Source: Streptomyces sp. VRA16 Mangrove soil (lineage in GTDB: Bacteria; Actinomycetota; Actinomycetes; Streptomycetales; Streptomycetaceae). From it: 64,000 nt of DNA. The notes beneath the pieces were generated by a model. It ran no database searches, was not told where the DNA came from, and saw only the letters and a list, made by a program, of their open reading frames with translations. The translations under genes were made by a program, and so were the position numbers. Location: NCBI RefSeq assembly GCF_017377775.1, contig NZ_JAFVLN010000001.1, positions 310,001 through 374,000 of the forward strand, read 5' to 3'. Shown one piece after another: positions 8,842 to 15,902 of the stretch (position 1 is the first letter of the stretch; every line of letters starts with the position of its first letter).

Positions 8842-8892
8842 GAAGCGCTTCACCTGGAGTGGGAAGTTAACGACTCGCTATTCACGAAACAA
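8842..8892 (-). promoter_or_regulatory. GH43 promoter with LacI-type operator
   Basis: On the minus strand, -35 TTGTTT (8887-8892) and -10 TAACTT (8864-8869) are 17 nt apart. The perfect palindrome GAAGCGCTTC (8842-8851) sits just downstream of the -10, a roadblock position. LacI-family regulators of Streptomyces sugar genes typically bind AAGCGCTT-centred sites. Site identity is inferred. Confidence 0.6.
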
Positions 8893-9220
8893 GGGGTTGA
8901 ACGCAAAGAGGCCTTCTGTGGCGTGAGTCGTGTGCGCGATGCGCAGGGTGATCTCTACGTGGCCCTGTCCCGCCAACAGGACGTGAAATGCCGCATGTTG
9001 AGGCGAATGACCGAGGAACTCCGTGCTCGCAGCAGCCCTTTGTCGACCGAGGTGCCCCCGCCGTCGAAGCGCATCGAAGAGCCGTCACCACGACCTGCCA
9101 CCTGCCACCGGCACCTGATACCCGGCACCCGCCACCCGGCACCTTCCCCCCGGCACCTACCACCCGCGATCCGGTCACCCGCGATCCGGTCACCGTGGCG
9201 GCAGGTGTCCTACGCGGTGT
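8893..9220. other. intergenic region, no gene seen
   Basis: No open frame here has Streptomyces codon bias. The stretch 9100-9195 is low-complexity, built from CCACC/CGGCACC units, and contains two perfect tandem copies of ACCCGCGATCCGGTC (9162-9191). The repeat abuts the 3' end of the phosphotransferase gene. Confidence 0.6.
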
Positions 9221-10120
9221 TCACCCCCTCGGGCGCCGGTGCCCCTCACGCAGCATGCGGTCCAGGGTGCGTCGGCCGCGTGCCGTCACCTGTGGGTCGT
9301 CGTGATCGGGGCCCCAGGCCAGACAGCCTGCCGCGTCGACAGCCGAGAGACACATCAGCGCGATCTCCTCGTCGGGCGTCAGCTGCCGCCCGTAACCGGT
9401 GAGAAGCGCGGTACGCAGGTCGGGGCGGGTGGGCCAGACCGAGCAGGCCAGCAGTACGAAGTCCTGGACGGCCGCGCCGCAGCGGGCGCGCTCGAAGTCG
9501 ATCCAGGCGGCGGTGGTTCCGTTCCACAACAGGTTGCGCGGCCAGGCGTCGCCATGGAGGAACGCCATGGGCAGCGGCGGGAGGTGGGCCAGGCGCGCGG
9601 CGCAGGTGCGCACGAGGTCCCGTTCGGCCGGGCCGAGGCGCTCCCCGGCCGCGGCGATGTGCCGCTCCGCGCCGTCGGCCACCACCGCCACGGCGTCCTC
9701 GGCCTCGCGGCGGCGCGGGCCCGTCGGTTCACCGGCCGCGTGCAGCAGGGCGAGCAGCCGTCCCGCCTGACGGTGCGCCGCGGCCTCCTCGGCGCGGCGC
9801 AGGGTGAGCTGCCTGAGCGGGCGTCCGTCGACCGGGCTCAGCAACAGCGCGAGGTCCTGGGGAAGGGAGGCGATCAACTGCGGGGCGCGGAGCGCGCCGA
9901 GCGCGGGTACGGCATGGCGCAGGGCGAAGACCTCACGCTCGTACGGCACGGGCCTGGGGGAGACCTTCAGATAGGCCCGGACGGTGCCGTCGGGGCGGGG
10001 CAGGCCCCAGACCCGGGAACCGGCCCGGGGATGTGACACGTCGACCGGTGTCGCGCAGTCGCCGATCTCGGAGCGTGCCCAGGCCATCAGAGCCGCGGGC
10101 GGCTGGGTGAGGACACTCAT
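9221..10120 (-). CDS. phosphotransferase (aminoglycoside/choline kinase-like fold)
   Basis: 299 residues with an APH-type kinase core: PMAFLHGDAWPRNLLWN is the Brenner catalytic loop (HGDxxxxN), and AAWIDFERARCGAAVQDFVLLA the metal-binding IDFE segment. The N-terminal lobe has RAYLKVSPRPVPYEREVFALRH with the ATP-binding Lys and its paired Glu. Such proteins phosphorylate small molecules or aminoglycosides; the substrate cannot be told. ATG 10120 overlaps the stop of a 50-codon ORF immediately upstream (ATGA), implying coupled translation. No resistance neighbours are present. Confidence 0.88.
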   Translation of the reverse strand: MSVLTQPPAALMAWARSEIGDCATPVDVSHPRAGSRVWGLPRPDGTVRAYLKVSPRPVPYEREVFALRHAVPALGALRAPQLIASLPQDLALLLSPVDGRPLRQLTLRRAEEAAAHRQAGRLLALLHAAGEPTGPRRREAEDAVAVVADGAERHIAAAGERLGPAERDLVRTCAARLAHLPPLPMAFLHGDAWPRNLLWNGTTAAWIDFERARCGAAVQDFVLLACSVWPTRPDLRTALLTGYGRQLTPDEEIALMCLSAVDAAGCLAWGPDHDDPQVTARGRRTLDRMLREGHRRPRG

Positions 10121-10269
10121 GCGCCCCACCTCGATGACGGGTGCGCTGCGGCGGCGAACAAGGCGCGGCGGACGTCGACGAGACGGGCCTGCGCGGCCGT
10201 CGGCGCCGACTCGGCGGGAGGGTTTTCGAACGCGGGCTGAAGGTAGGGAAAGGCCAACACGGCAGTCAC
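10117..10269 (-). CDS. 50-residue ORF translationally coupled to the phosphotransferase
   Basis: Starts at GTG 10269 behind a strong AAGGAG five nt upstream and ends in an ATGA overlap with the phosphotransferase start. It encodes VTAVLAFPYLQPAFENPPAE and a further 30 residues ending in DVRRALFAAAAHPSSRWGA. The product is hydrophobic/aromatic at its N terminus and rich in Ala, with no Cys. The ribosome site, coupling and codon bias support real translation. It could be a small regulatory partner, a leader peptide or a peptide substrate of the kinase-like enzyme. I recognise no family. Confidence 0.68.
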   Translation of the reverse strand: MTAVLAFPYLQPAFENPPAESAPTAAQARLVDVRRALFAAAAHPSSRWGA

Positions 10270-10551
10270 GGCAACTCCTTGGTCGATGGGGTGGAGGCAG
10301 CACATCGGACAACGCCGCTGATCACGGCGTCGACACGAGACCGCGGCGAGCGACATGGCGTACGCGAGTTCGATCGCTCGCGGGGTGATCCTTGCGGCAT
10401 CGGGGCGTGCTCGGGGTGTCGCGTGTACGAATTCCCTCGTGTTGGTGACGTGCGTCGCCGCGGTAGCCCCGATGGGGGATCGCACCTCTGTGCGGGGCCA
10501 CCTCGACGGGGCAAGATCGAGGTCCGGGTGGCCCCCGTTAGGGTCAGGGGC

Positions 10552-11211
10552 ATGACGACATCTCTCGCCGGCAGTGCCTTCGACTCGCTCCGTCACGACG
10601 CCGTGCGCGACGAGGAGGAGCTGCGTGAGGTCTACGAGTTCCCCAAGGACGCGGCGCGGCGCAAGCAGATGACCGAACTCACGGATCAGACAAGGAGGTT
10701 GATCGGCTGCTCCTCGCTGGTCCTGGTCGCCAGCGCGGACGCGGAGGGCAACTGTGACGTGTCCCCGCGCGGCGGCCCCGCCGGTTTCGTCTCCGTGCTG
10801 GACGCGCGGACGGTGGCGATACCGGACGCGACCGGGAACAAGCGGCTCGACACGCTCCAGAACGTGATCGCCACCGGACGCGCCGGGCTGCTCTTCCTCG
10901 TCCCGGGGCGCACCACGACGCTCCGGGTGAACGGGCGGGCCTGCGTCTCCACCCGGCCGGAGCTGCTGTCGCAGCTGACCGCCGTGGGCAAGCCGCCGGC
11001 CAGCGCGCTGGTGATCGGGATCGACGAGGTCTATCCGCACTGCCCCAAGTCGCTGCTGCGGGGCGGGGCCTGGAAGCCGGAGCAGTGGCTGCCCGCGGAC
11101 GCGCAGCCGACCTCGGCCGAGGTGACCCTGGCCCAGCTGCGGATGCCGGAGCTGACGATCGCCGACATCGAGCAGGCGGAATTCGAGTCGCTGAAGTACC
11201 GCTACGAGTAG
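10552..11211 (+). CDS. pyridoxamine 5'-phosphate oxidase-family FMN-binding protein
   Basis: 219 residues. The split-barrel flavin fold is seen in LIGCSSLVLVASADAEGNCDVSPRGGPAGFVSVLD and GNKRLDTLQNVIATGRAGLLFLVPGRTTTLRVNGRA, typical of the MSMEG_1061-type PPOx-like subfamily. These bind FMN or F420 and reduce or detoxify small molecules; a true pyridoxine role is unlikely. The start ATG 10552 is divergent from the 50-residue ORF, so 10270-10551 holds both promoters. Confidence 0.88.
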   Translation: MTTSLAGSAFDSLRHDAVRDEEELREVYEFPKDAARRKQMTELTDQTRRLIGCSSLVLVASADAEGNCDVSPRGGPAGFVSVLDARTVAIPDATGNKRLDTLQNVIATGRAGLLFLVPGRTTTLRVNGRACVSTRPELLSQLTAVGKPPASALVIGIDEVYPHCPKSLLRGGAWKPEQWLPADAQPTSAEVTLAQLRMPELTIADIEQAEFESLKYRYE

Positions 11212-11215
11212 TGAG

Positions 11216-11442
11216 CCGCCGCCCGGCCGGTCCGGAGCGTCGCGTGCCGTCGATGCATCCGCCGCCTCTCGGACGAGGAGTTCACAGAGCCGGGCCGTCT
11301 CGGCGGCCGGGTCGGCCACCGGCTGGATGAGGAGCTCGTCGCCGCCCGCCCGTTCCAGGGCGGCGATCCGATTGCGGAGGTCGTCGTGGGCGCCGACGAG
11401 CGCCACGCCGGGACGGGCGGGGACCACGGCACCTGTACGCAT
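11216..11442 (-). pseudogene. C-terminal fragment of an LLM-class flavin-dependent oxidoreductase
   Basis: On the minus strand, from ATG 11442, the frame reads RPGVALVGAHDDLRNRIAAL then ERAGGDELLIQPVADPAAET. This is the C-terminal end of bacterial-luciferase-like monooxygenases (GxPxxVRxRIxxLxxAGxxELxxxP). No N-terminal TIM-barrel part is found, and there is no stop until the frame runs antisense into the PPOx gene. I read this as a decayed remnant. The rest of 11212-11665 shows only the promoter and ribosome site of the next gene. Confidence 0.5.
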
Positions 11443-11665
11443 CGAGCCTCCAGGGCGCCAGGACCGGACCGACCCGCTCGGGCCGGCAGGCCGTCGGGCC
11501 GAAGGGCAAGGCCGTTCCGCCGCTTCCCGGCCGAGATCCCGTGCCACGCGGGGCGCGGGGCCGAATCCCGGAATAGGGGCCCGCGTTGCCACGGTTACTT
11601 CATGAGCTGTAACAATGCATGCTCACATACTGCTCGGTACCTCACGAACTTCCAGGAGCCCCCAC

Positions 11666-12790
11666 GTGACCGGCACCACGCCCACTTCCCGCGCTGCCCG
11701 GATACTGTCCCGGCCGATCCACCTCAACGGCCTGACCGTCCCCAACCGGATCGCCATGGCCCCGATGACCCGGATGTTCTCCCCGGGCGGTGTCCCCGGC
11801 GCCGAGGTGCGGTCGTACTACGCGCGCCGCGCCGCCGCCGGAGTCGGCCTGATCATCACCGAAGGCACGTACGTCGGTCACGACTCGGCCGGGCAGAGCG
11901 ACCGGGTGCCGCGCTTCCACGGCGAGGAGCAGCTCGCCGGGTGGGCGCAGGTCGCCGAGGACGTCCACGCGGCGGGCGGCACGATCGTGCCGCAGCTGTG
12001 GCACATCGGCATGGTCCGCAACGAGGGCGACGCCCCCTACCCGCAGGCCCCCGCCGTCGGCCCCTCCGGTGTCGCCACCGCGGGCGCCGAGGTCACCGGC
12101 AGGGCCATGACGCAGGCGGACCTCGACGACGTCGTCGCCGCGTTCGCACAGGCCGCCGCGGACGCCGAGCGCGTCGGCTTCGACGGCGTGGAGCTGCACG
12201 GCGCCCACGGCTACCTGCTCGACCAGTTCCTGTGGGAGGGCACCAACCGGCGCACCGACGCCTACGGCGGCGACCCGGTCGCCCGGACGAAGTTCGCCGC
12301 GGAGATCGTCGCGGCCGTGCGCGAGAAGGTCTCCCCGGAGTTCCCGATCCTGTTCCGCTACTCGCAGTGGAAGCAGCAGGACTACAAGGCGCGGCTCGCC
12401 GAGACCCCCGAGGAGCTGGAGGCGATTCTGACCCCGCTCGCCGCCGCCGGTGTCGACGTCTTCCATGCCTCCACCCGCCGGTACTGGCTGCCCGAGTTCG
12501 AGGGCTCGGACCTCAACCTGGCCGGCTGGACCAAGAAGATCACCGGCAAGCAGGTCATCAGCGTCGGCTCGGTCGGCCTCGACGGCGACTTCGTGAAGGC
12601 CTTCCAGGGCGAGGGCTCCCCGGTCAAGGGCATCGACAACCTCCTCGACCGGCTGGAGGCAGAGGAGTTCGACATGGTCGCCGTCGGCCGTGCGCTGCTC
12701 CAGGACCCCGAGTGGGCGGCCAAGGTCCTCGCCGACCGCTTCGACGAGCTGAAGCCGTACGACGCCGCCGCGCTGAAGACCCTGAGCTGA
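11666..12790 (+). CDS. old-yellow-enzyme family alkene reductase
   Basis: 374 residues. FMN-dependent NADPH:flavin oxidoreductase TIM barrel: NRIAMAPMTRMFSPGGVPG, IVPQLWHIGMVRNEGD near the flavin, FDGVELHGAHGYLLDQFLWEGTNRRTDAYGGD holding the family signature, and VAVGRALLQDPEWAAKV at the phosphate-binding C terminus. It reduces activated C=C bonds of enones or electrophiles. GTG 11666 is chosen because CAGGAG lies 7-8 nt upstream; an in-frame ATG at 11615 lacks a site. The convergent MerR/MDR operon beyond the terminator encodes another enone-type reductase. Confidence 0.92.
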   Translation: MTGTTPTSRAARILSRPIHLNGLTVPNRIAMAPMTRMFSPGGVPGAEVRSYYARRAAAGVGLIITEGTYVGHDSAGQSDRVPRFHGEEQLAGWAQVAEDVHAAGGTIVPQLWHIGMVRNEGDAPYPQAPAVGPSGVATAGAEVTGRAMTQADLDDVVAAFAQAAADAERVGFDGVELHGAHGYLLDQFLWEGTNRRTDAYGGDPVARTKFAAEIVAAVREKVSPEFPILFRYSQWKQQDYKARLAETPEELEAILTPLAAAGVDVFHASTRRYWLPEFEGSDLNLAGWTKKITGKQVISVGSVGLDGDFVKAFQGEGSPVKGIDNLLDRLEAEEFDMVAVGRALLQDPEWAAKVLADRFDELKPYDAAALKTLS

Positions 12791-12798
12791 ACCGCCGC

Positions 12799-12827
12799 GT
12801 GCGGGCCGCCGTCCGAGCGGCCCGCAC
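12799..12827. terminator. bidirectional terminator
   Basis: Perfect 11-bp arms GTGCGGGCCGC / GCGGCCCGCAC with a 7-nt loop, between the convergent OYE and merR genes. Confidence 0.75.
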
Positions 12828-12835
12828 CCGCTGCG

Positions 12836-13213
12836 TCACGCGGCCGGCGCGGGCGCCGCGACCTCTGCGGCCAAGCGGTCGCGCAGCGCGGTGAGCCGGG
12901 CGATCTCCGCGTCGAGCGCGGCGATCCGCTGGTCCACGACACCCTGGGCGGCGCCGGGCGCGGTCGCGGAGCAGCGGCGACCCGGCTGGGCCAGCAGCAG
13001 GTCGATGCGGTCGGAGCACGCCCGGACGTCGGCCACGGTCAGGCCGAGCGAGAGCAGCCGGCGCACCACGCGGACGCGGGCCACGTCCCGGTCCGCGTAC
13101 TCCCGTTGGCCCGAAGCGGTACGCCGTGGCGCCGGCAGCAGCCGCTGCTCCTCGTAGAAGCGCAGCGCGCGCGGGGTGGTGCCGGCGGCTGCCGCCGCGT
13201 CGCCGATCCGCAT
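12836..13213 (-). CDS. MerR-family transcriptional regulator
   Basis: 125 residues from ATG 13213. Winged helix at the N terminus (MRIGDAAAAAGTTPRALRFYEEQRLLPAPRRTASGQREYADRDVARVRVVRRLLSLGLTVADVR) and a C-terminal dimerisation coiled coil (DQRIAALDAEIARLTALRDRLAAEV). The single effector-domain Cys (GRRCSATAP) is not a metal-site pattern. It is 29 nt downstream of the MDR gene on the same strand, so it is probably co-transcribed and autoregulated from the 19-bp-spacer promoter at 14303-14333. Confidence 0.9.
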   Translation of the reverse strand: MRIGDAAAAAGTTPRALRFYEEQRLLPAPRRTASGQREYADRDVARVRVVRRLLSLGLTVADVRACSDRIDLLLAQPGRRCSATAPGAAQGVVDQRIAALDAEIARLTALRDRLAAEVAAPAPAA

Positions 13214-13242
13214 CCGGGGTCTCCCTCGTCGTGTCGTGCCGG

Positions 13243-14262
13243 TCAGACCTCCACCACCAAGGTCCCGAAGTGGCGGCCCTGCTGCAGCTCCTGCAACGCC
13301 GAAGGCGCGTGTTCCATGCCCCGCACCACCGTGTACGGGAAGACGATCTCGCCGGACCGCAGCCAGCCGTCGAACCGCTCGCGCCACTCCTCCTCCACTC
13401 CCGGGTGGTCGACGGTCTGATAGCCGAGCAGCGACACCGAGCGCTTCACCAGGGCGAACGTGTCGATCACGGCCGGTGAGGTGCCGCCCGGCAGCGCGGG
13501 GTCGAACTGCCCCGACAGGGCGCCGACCACGGCGATCCGGGCGCCGGGGCGCGTCAGCTCCACGGCGGCGGTGAGCTGTGCGCCGCCCACGTTGTCGACG
13601 ATCACGTCGTAGCCGTCCGGGGCGGCCCCGGCCAGGGCGCCGACGAGGTCGTCGCCGGGCACCACCACGGCGTCGTAGCCGAGTTCCTCCCGCAGCCGTG
13701 CGGCCTTGCCCGGGCTGCGGGTGGTGCCGACGACCCGCGCGGCGCCGAGCAGCCGCGCGATCTGCCCGGCGAGCGAGCCGACCCCGCCGGCCGCGCCCGT
13801 CACCAGGACCGTCTCGCCGGGCCGCAGCGCGGCCAGCCGGGTCAGCGCGCCGTACGCGGCCGACGCCGTGGACAGCAGCGCCACCGGGTCCGGATGCCCG
13901 GCGGGCACGGCGCGTACGGCGTCCGCGTCGACCACCGCGTACTCGCGCCACCCCTGCATGTGGGTGACCAAGGTGCCGGCCGGTACGTCCGTGCCGTCCG
14001 GCCCGGTCGCGACCACCTCGCCCAGCGCCGGGCCGAACAGGGGCTCGCCGGGCTTGAGCGGGGGGAACGGGAAGTCCTTCGCCTCGGCGCTGATCAGCGT
14101 GCGCAGACCGGGGAAGACCAGGAAGTGCCGGTTCCGGAGCAGGAGTTGGCCGGACGCGGGGTGCGGGACCGGAGCCTCGGCGACCGTGAAGTGTTCCGGT
14201 GCCGGCAGGCCGGTGGGGTTGACGGCCAGGCGGATCTCGCGGCCGGCGGGCGATACGGGCAT
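13243..14262 (-). CDS. NADP-dependent medium-chain oxidoreductase (MDR), CurA/PTGR-like
   Basis: 339 residues without zinc ligands. N-terminal GroES-like domain (TGLPAPEHFTVAEAPVPHPASGQLLLRNRHFLVFPGLR) and a Rossmann domain with GAAGGVGSLAGQIARLLGAARVVGTTRS and YDVIVDNVGGAQLTAAVELTRPGARIAVVGALSG. The set matches the double-bond reductase branch (prostaglandin reductase, curcumin reductase, leukotriene dehydrogenase), which reduces enals and enones with NADPH. With the adjacent MerR gene this looks like an inducible electrophile-detoxification operon. Confidence 0.9.
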   Translation of the reverse strand: MPVSPAGREIRLAVNPTGLPAPEHFTVAEAPVPHPASGQLLLRNRHFLVFPGLRTLISAEAKDFPFPPLKPGEPLFGPALGEVVATGPDGTDVPAGTLVTHMQGWREYAVVDADAVRAVPAGHPDPVALLSTASAAYGALTRLAALRPGETVLVTGAAGGVGSLAGQIARLLGAARVVGTTRSPGKAARLREELGYDAVVVPGDDLVGALAGAAPDGYDVIVDNVGGAQLTAAVELTRPGARIAVVGALSGQFDPALPGGTSPAVIDTFALVKRSVSLLGYQTVDHPGVEEEWRERFDGWLRSGEIVFPYTVVRGMEHAPSALQELQQGRHFGTLVVEV

Positions 14263-14302
14263 GGGGAGCCTCCGGGATTCGAAGCGGCTGGGCAGGCCCG
14301 GA

Positions 14303-14333
14303 AGCTAACTCTTGACGTGCGCGTCAGGGGCAA
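14303..14333 (-). promoter_or_regulatory. MerR-type promoter with 19-bp spacer
   Basis: On the minus strand, TTGCCC (14328-14333) and TTAGCT (14303-14308) are 19 nt apart. An inverted repeat TGACG-N4-CGTCA (14313-14326) fills the spacer. An over-long spacer carrying a dyad is the classical arrangement for MerR-type activation, and the operon encodes a MerR protein. Confidence 0.6.
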
Positions 14334-14418
14334 GCCCCGGCGGCGGCACGGTCCGCCGCTTTCCGCGGAACGGCATCGGGAACCGGCCGCTCAGGAGCGT
14401 GATCCGGCCGCCGTGAAG

Positions 14419-14457
14419 CGCTTTCCCTAGTTTTCCTATCGAATTACTAGGAAAGCG
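14419..14457 (+). promoter_or_regulatory. sulfur-island palindromic box A
   Basis: Outer inverted repeat CGCTTTCC / GGAAAGCG (14419-14426 and 14450-14457) surrounding an inner TTTCCTA / TAGGAAA pair. The 21 bases 14425-14445 match 18987-19007 at 18 positions, starting CCCTAGTTTTCCTA in both. Both copies sit upstream of sulfur-acquisition genes, so this is a likely shared operator. The cognate regulator is unknown to me. Confidence 0.65.
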
Positions 14458-14485
14458 TTGACGGTGGTCGGAGCGGGAGGTGAGG

Positions 14486-14542
14486 ATGAGGAAGCCGACG
14501 CGTCATTGCGTACCGCGTGCCGCGTCGTCCCCGGTCCCCTGA
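14486..14542 (+). CDS. leader ORF 1 upstream of the SfnB-like gene (18 codons)
   Basis: ATG 14486, or GTG 14480, behind GGGAGG encodes MRKPTRHCVPRAASSPVP. The RHxxxRxxSS pattern with one Cys loosely recalls the RRHxDLxRxxSxxC leader peptides found upstream of actinobacterial sulfur genes. Its position between the palindromic box and the structural gene fits an attenuating leader. Confidence 0.45.
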   Translation: MRKPTRHCVPRAASSPVP

Positions 14543-14553
14543 AGGAAGACGCC

Positions 14554-14610
14554 ATGACCACCACAGCAACGAGCTGTAGCCGTAACCGCCGTGAGCCGGA
14601 CCGGACATGA
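14554..14610 (+). CDS. leader ORF 2, overlapping the SfnB-like start (18 codons)
   Basis: ATG 14554 behind GAAGGAAG encodes MTTTATSCSRNRREPDRT. Its TGA overlaps the ATG of the next gene (ATGA). Such coupling would make translation of the flavoprotein depend on this short ORF, which contains one Cys codon. Translation itself is inferred. Confidence 0.45.
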   Translation: MTTTATSCSRNRREPDRT

Positions 14611-15827
14611 CGGTACTGGCGGACGCGGCGACCGGTACCGGAGCCGAGGTCGACTGGCTGCACATAGCCCGTGAGGTGGCGGACGACCTGGCCACGGACG
14701 CGGTCGCGCGCGAGCAGGCCGGCCAGGTTCCCCTCGACGAGGTGACGCAGCTGCGCGAGTCGGGGCTGCTCACCCTGCTGGCGTCCGCCGAGCACGGCGG
14801 AGGCGGGGCCGACTGGCGTACGGCCTACGCGGTCGTCCGTACCGTCGCGGCGGCCGACGGAGCCGTCGGCCAACTCCTGGGCCACCACTACTTCCTGTCC
14901 TTCAGCGCCCGGTTCTTCGCCGGGCCCGCGCGCGCCGTCCGCATCGAGCGGGACGCGGCGGCGGGGCGCTGGTGCTGGGGCGGCGGGATCGCCTCGCACG
15001 AGCCGCCGCTCATCCTCACCCCGGCATCGGGCGGCTATCTGCTGAACGGTCATCAGAGATGCTCCGCGGGCAGCGGGATCGCCGACCGGCTGGTGGTACG
15101 AGCCGCCCGGTACGGCACCGGTGAACCGCTGGCCGTCCTCGTCGACCCCGCCCAACAGGGAGTCGTGAGCGGCGGCGAGGAAACCTTCGGCCAGCGGCTC
15201 GCGGCCGGCGGCGGCGTGGAGTTCGACTCCGTACGGGTCGGCGCCGACGACGTGCTGGGCTCCCTCTCCTCCGACGAGGGCGTCCTGTCACCCTTCGCGG
15301 CGCTGGCCGCGCCGACCGCACGTCTGGTCTCCGTCCAGTTCAGCCTCGGCACGGCCGAGGGCCTGCTGGCCGAAGTGCGCGAGCACGGCAGGGCCATGAG
15401 GTCCCCCTGGCAGCCCTTCTCGGCCGAGCCCTGGCCGGACGGCCCGCCGCAGGATCCCTACGCGCTGACCGCGTACGGGGAACTCTCGGTCGTCGTCCGT
15501 GCCGCGTCCGCCCTCGCCGGGCAGGCGGTGGACGCCCTGCTGCACGGCCTCGTACGGGGCGAGGGACTCGACGACGAGGAGTGCGCGGAGATCGCCGTCC
15601 TCGCGAGCGCGGCCGAGTCCGCCGCCTCCCGGGCCGCCCAGGAGGTCACCGCCCGCGCCCTGGACATCATCGGCGCCGACGCGGCGTCCGCGCGCCACGG
15701 CTTCGACCGCTTCTGGCGCAACGCGCGGACCCACACCCTGCTGCGCGAACCGGCCGCCCACAGGCTGCGCGAGGTGGGGGACTACTACCTCAACGGCGCG
15801 CACCCGCCGTTCACCCTTCCCGCCTGA
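14607..15827 (+). CDS. acyl-CoA dehydrogenase-fold monooxygenase, SfnB/DszC-like sulfur acquisition oxidoreductase
   Basis: 406 residues in the acyl-CoA dehydrogenase fold: REVADDLATDAVAREQAGQVPLDEVTQLRESGLLTL, a central flavin-binding beta domain (SGGYLLNGHQRCSAGSGIADRLVVRA), and a C-terminal four-helix domain (IIGADAASARHGFDRFWRNARTHTLLREPAAHRLREVGDYYLNG). FWRNARTHTLHxP at the end is characteristic of the FMNH2-dependent DszC/SfnB/isobutylamine monooxygenase branch rather than true dehydrogenases. The likely role is oxidation of organosulfur compounds under sulfate limitation, supported by the convergent ssuABC operon and shared box A/B. ATG 14607 overlaps leader ORF 2. Confidence 0.85.
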   Translation: MTVLADAATGTGAEVDWLHIAREVADDLATDAVAREQAGQVPLDEVTQLRESGLLTLLASAEHGGGGADWRTAYAVVRTVAAADGAVGQLLGHHYFLSFSARFFAGPARAVRIERDAAAGRWCWGGGIASHEPPLILTPASGGYLLNGHQRCSAGSGIADRLVVRAARYGTGEPLAVLVDPAQQGVVSGGEETFGQRLAAGGGVEFDSVRVGADDVLGSLSSDEGVLSPFAALAAPTARLVSVQFSLGTAEGLLAEVREHGRAMRSPWQPFSAEPWPDGPPQDPYALTAYGELSVVVRAASALAGQAVDALLHGLVRGEGLDDEECAEIAVLASAAESAASRAAQEVTARALDIIGADAASARHGFDRFWRNARTHTLLREPAAHRLREVGDYYLNGAHPPFTLPA

Positions 15828-15854
15828 CGGCGGGGTGGGTGAACGGCGGGTGCG
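15799..15854. terminator. long hairpin between convergent sulfur genes
   Basis: Perfect 18-bp arms (15799-15816 and 15837-15854) with a 20-nt loop. The left arm lies in the last codons of the SfnB-like gene and the stop codon is in the loop. Confidence 0.75.
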
Positions 15855-15902
15855 GGAGGCCGGGTCACGCCCGTGAGCGTGCCCGGGTACGCGCTCAGGG
15901 CA

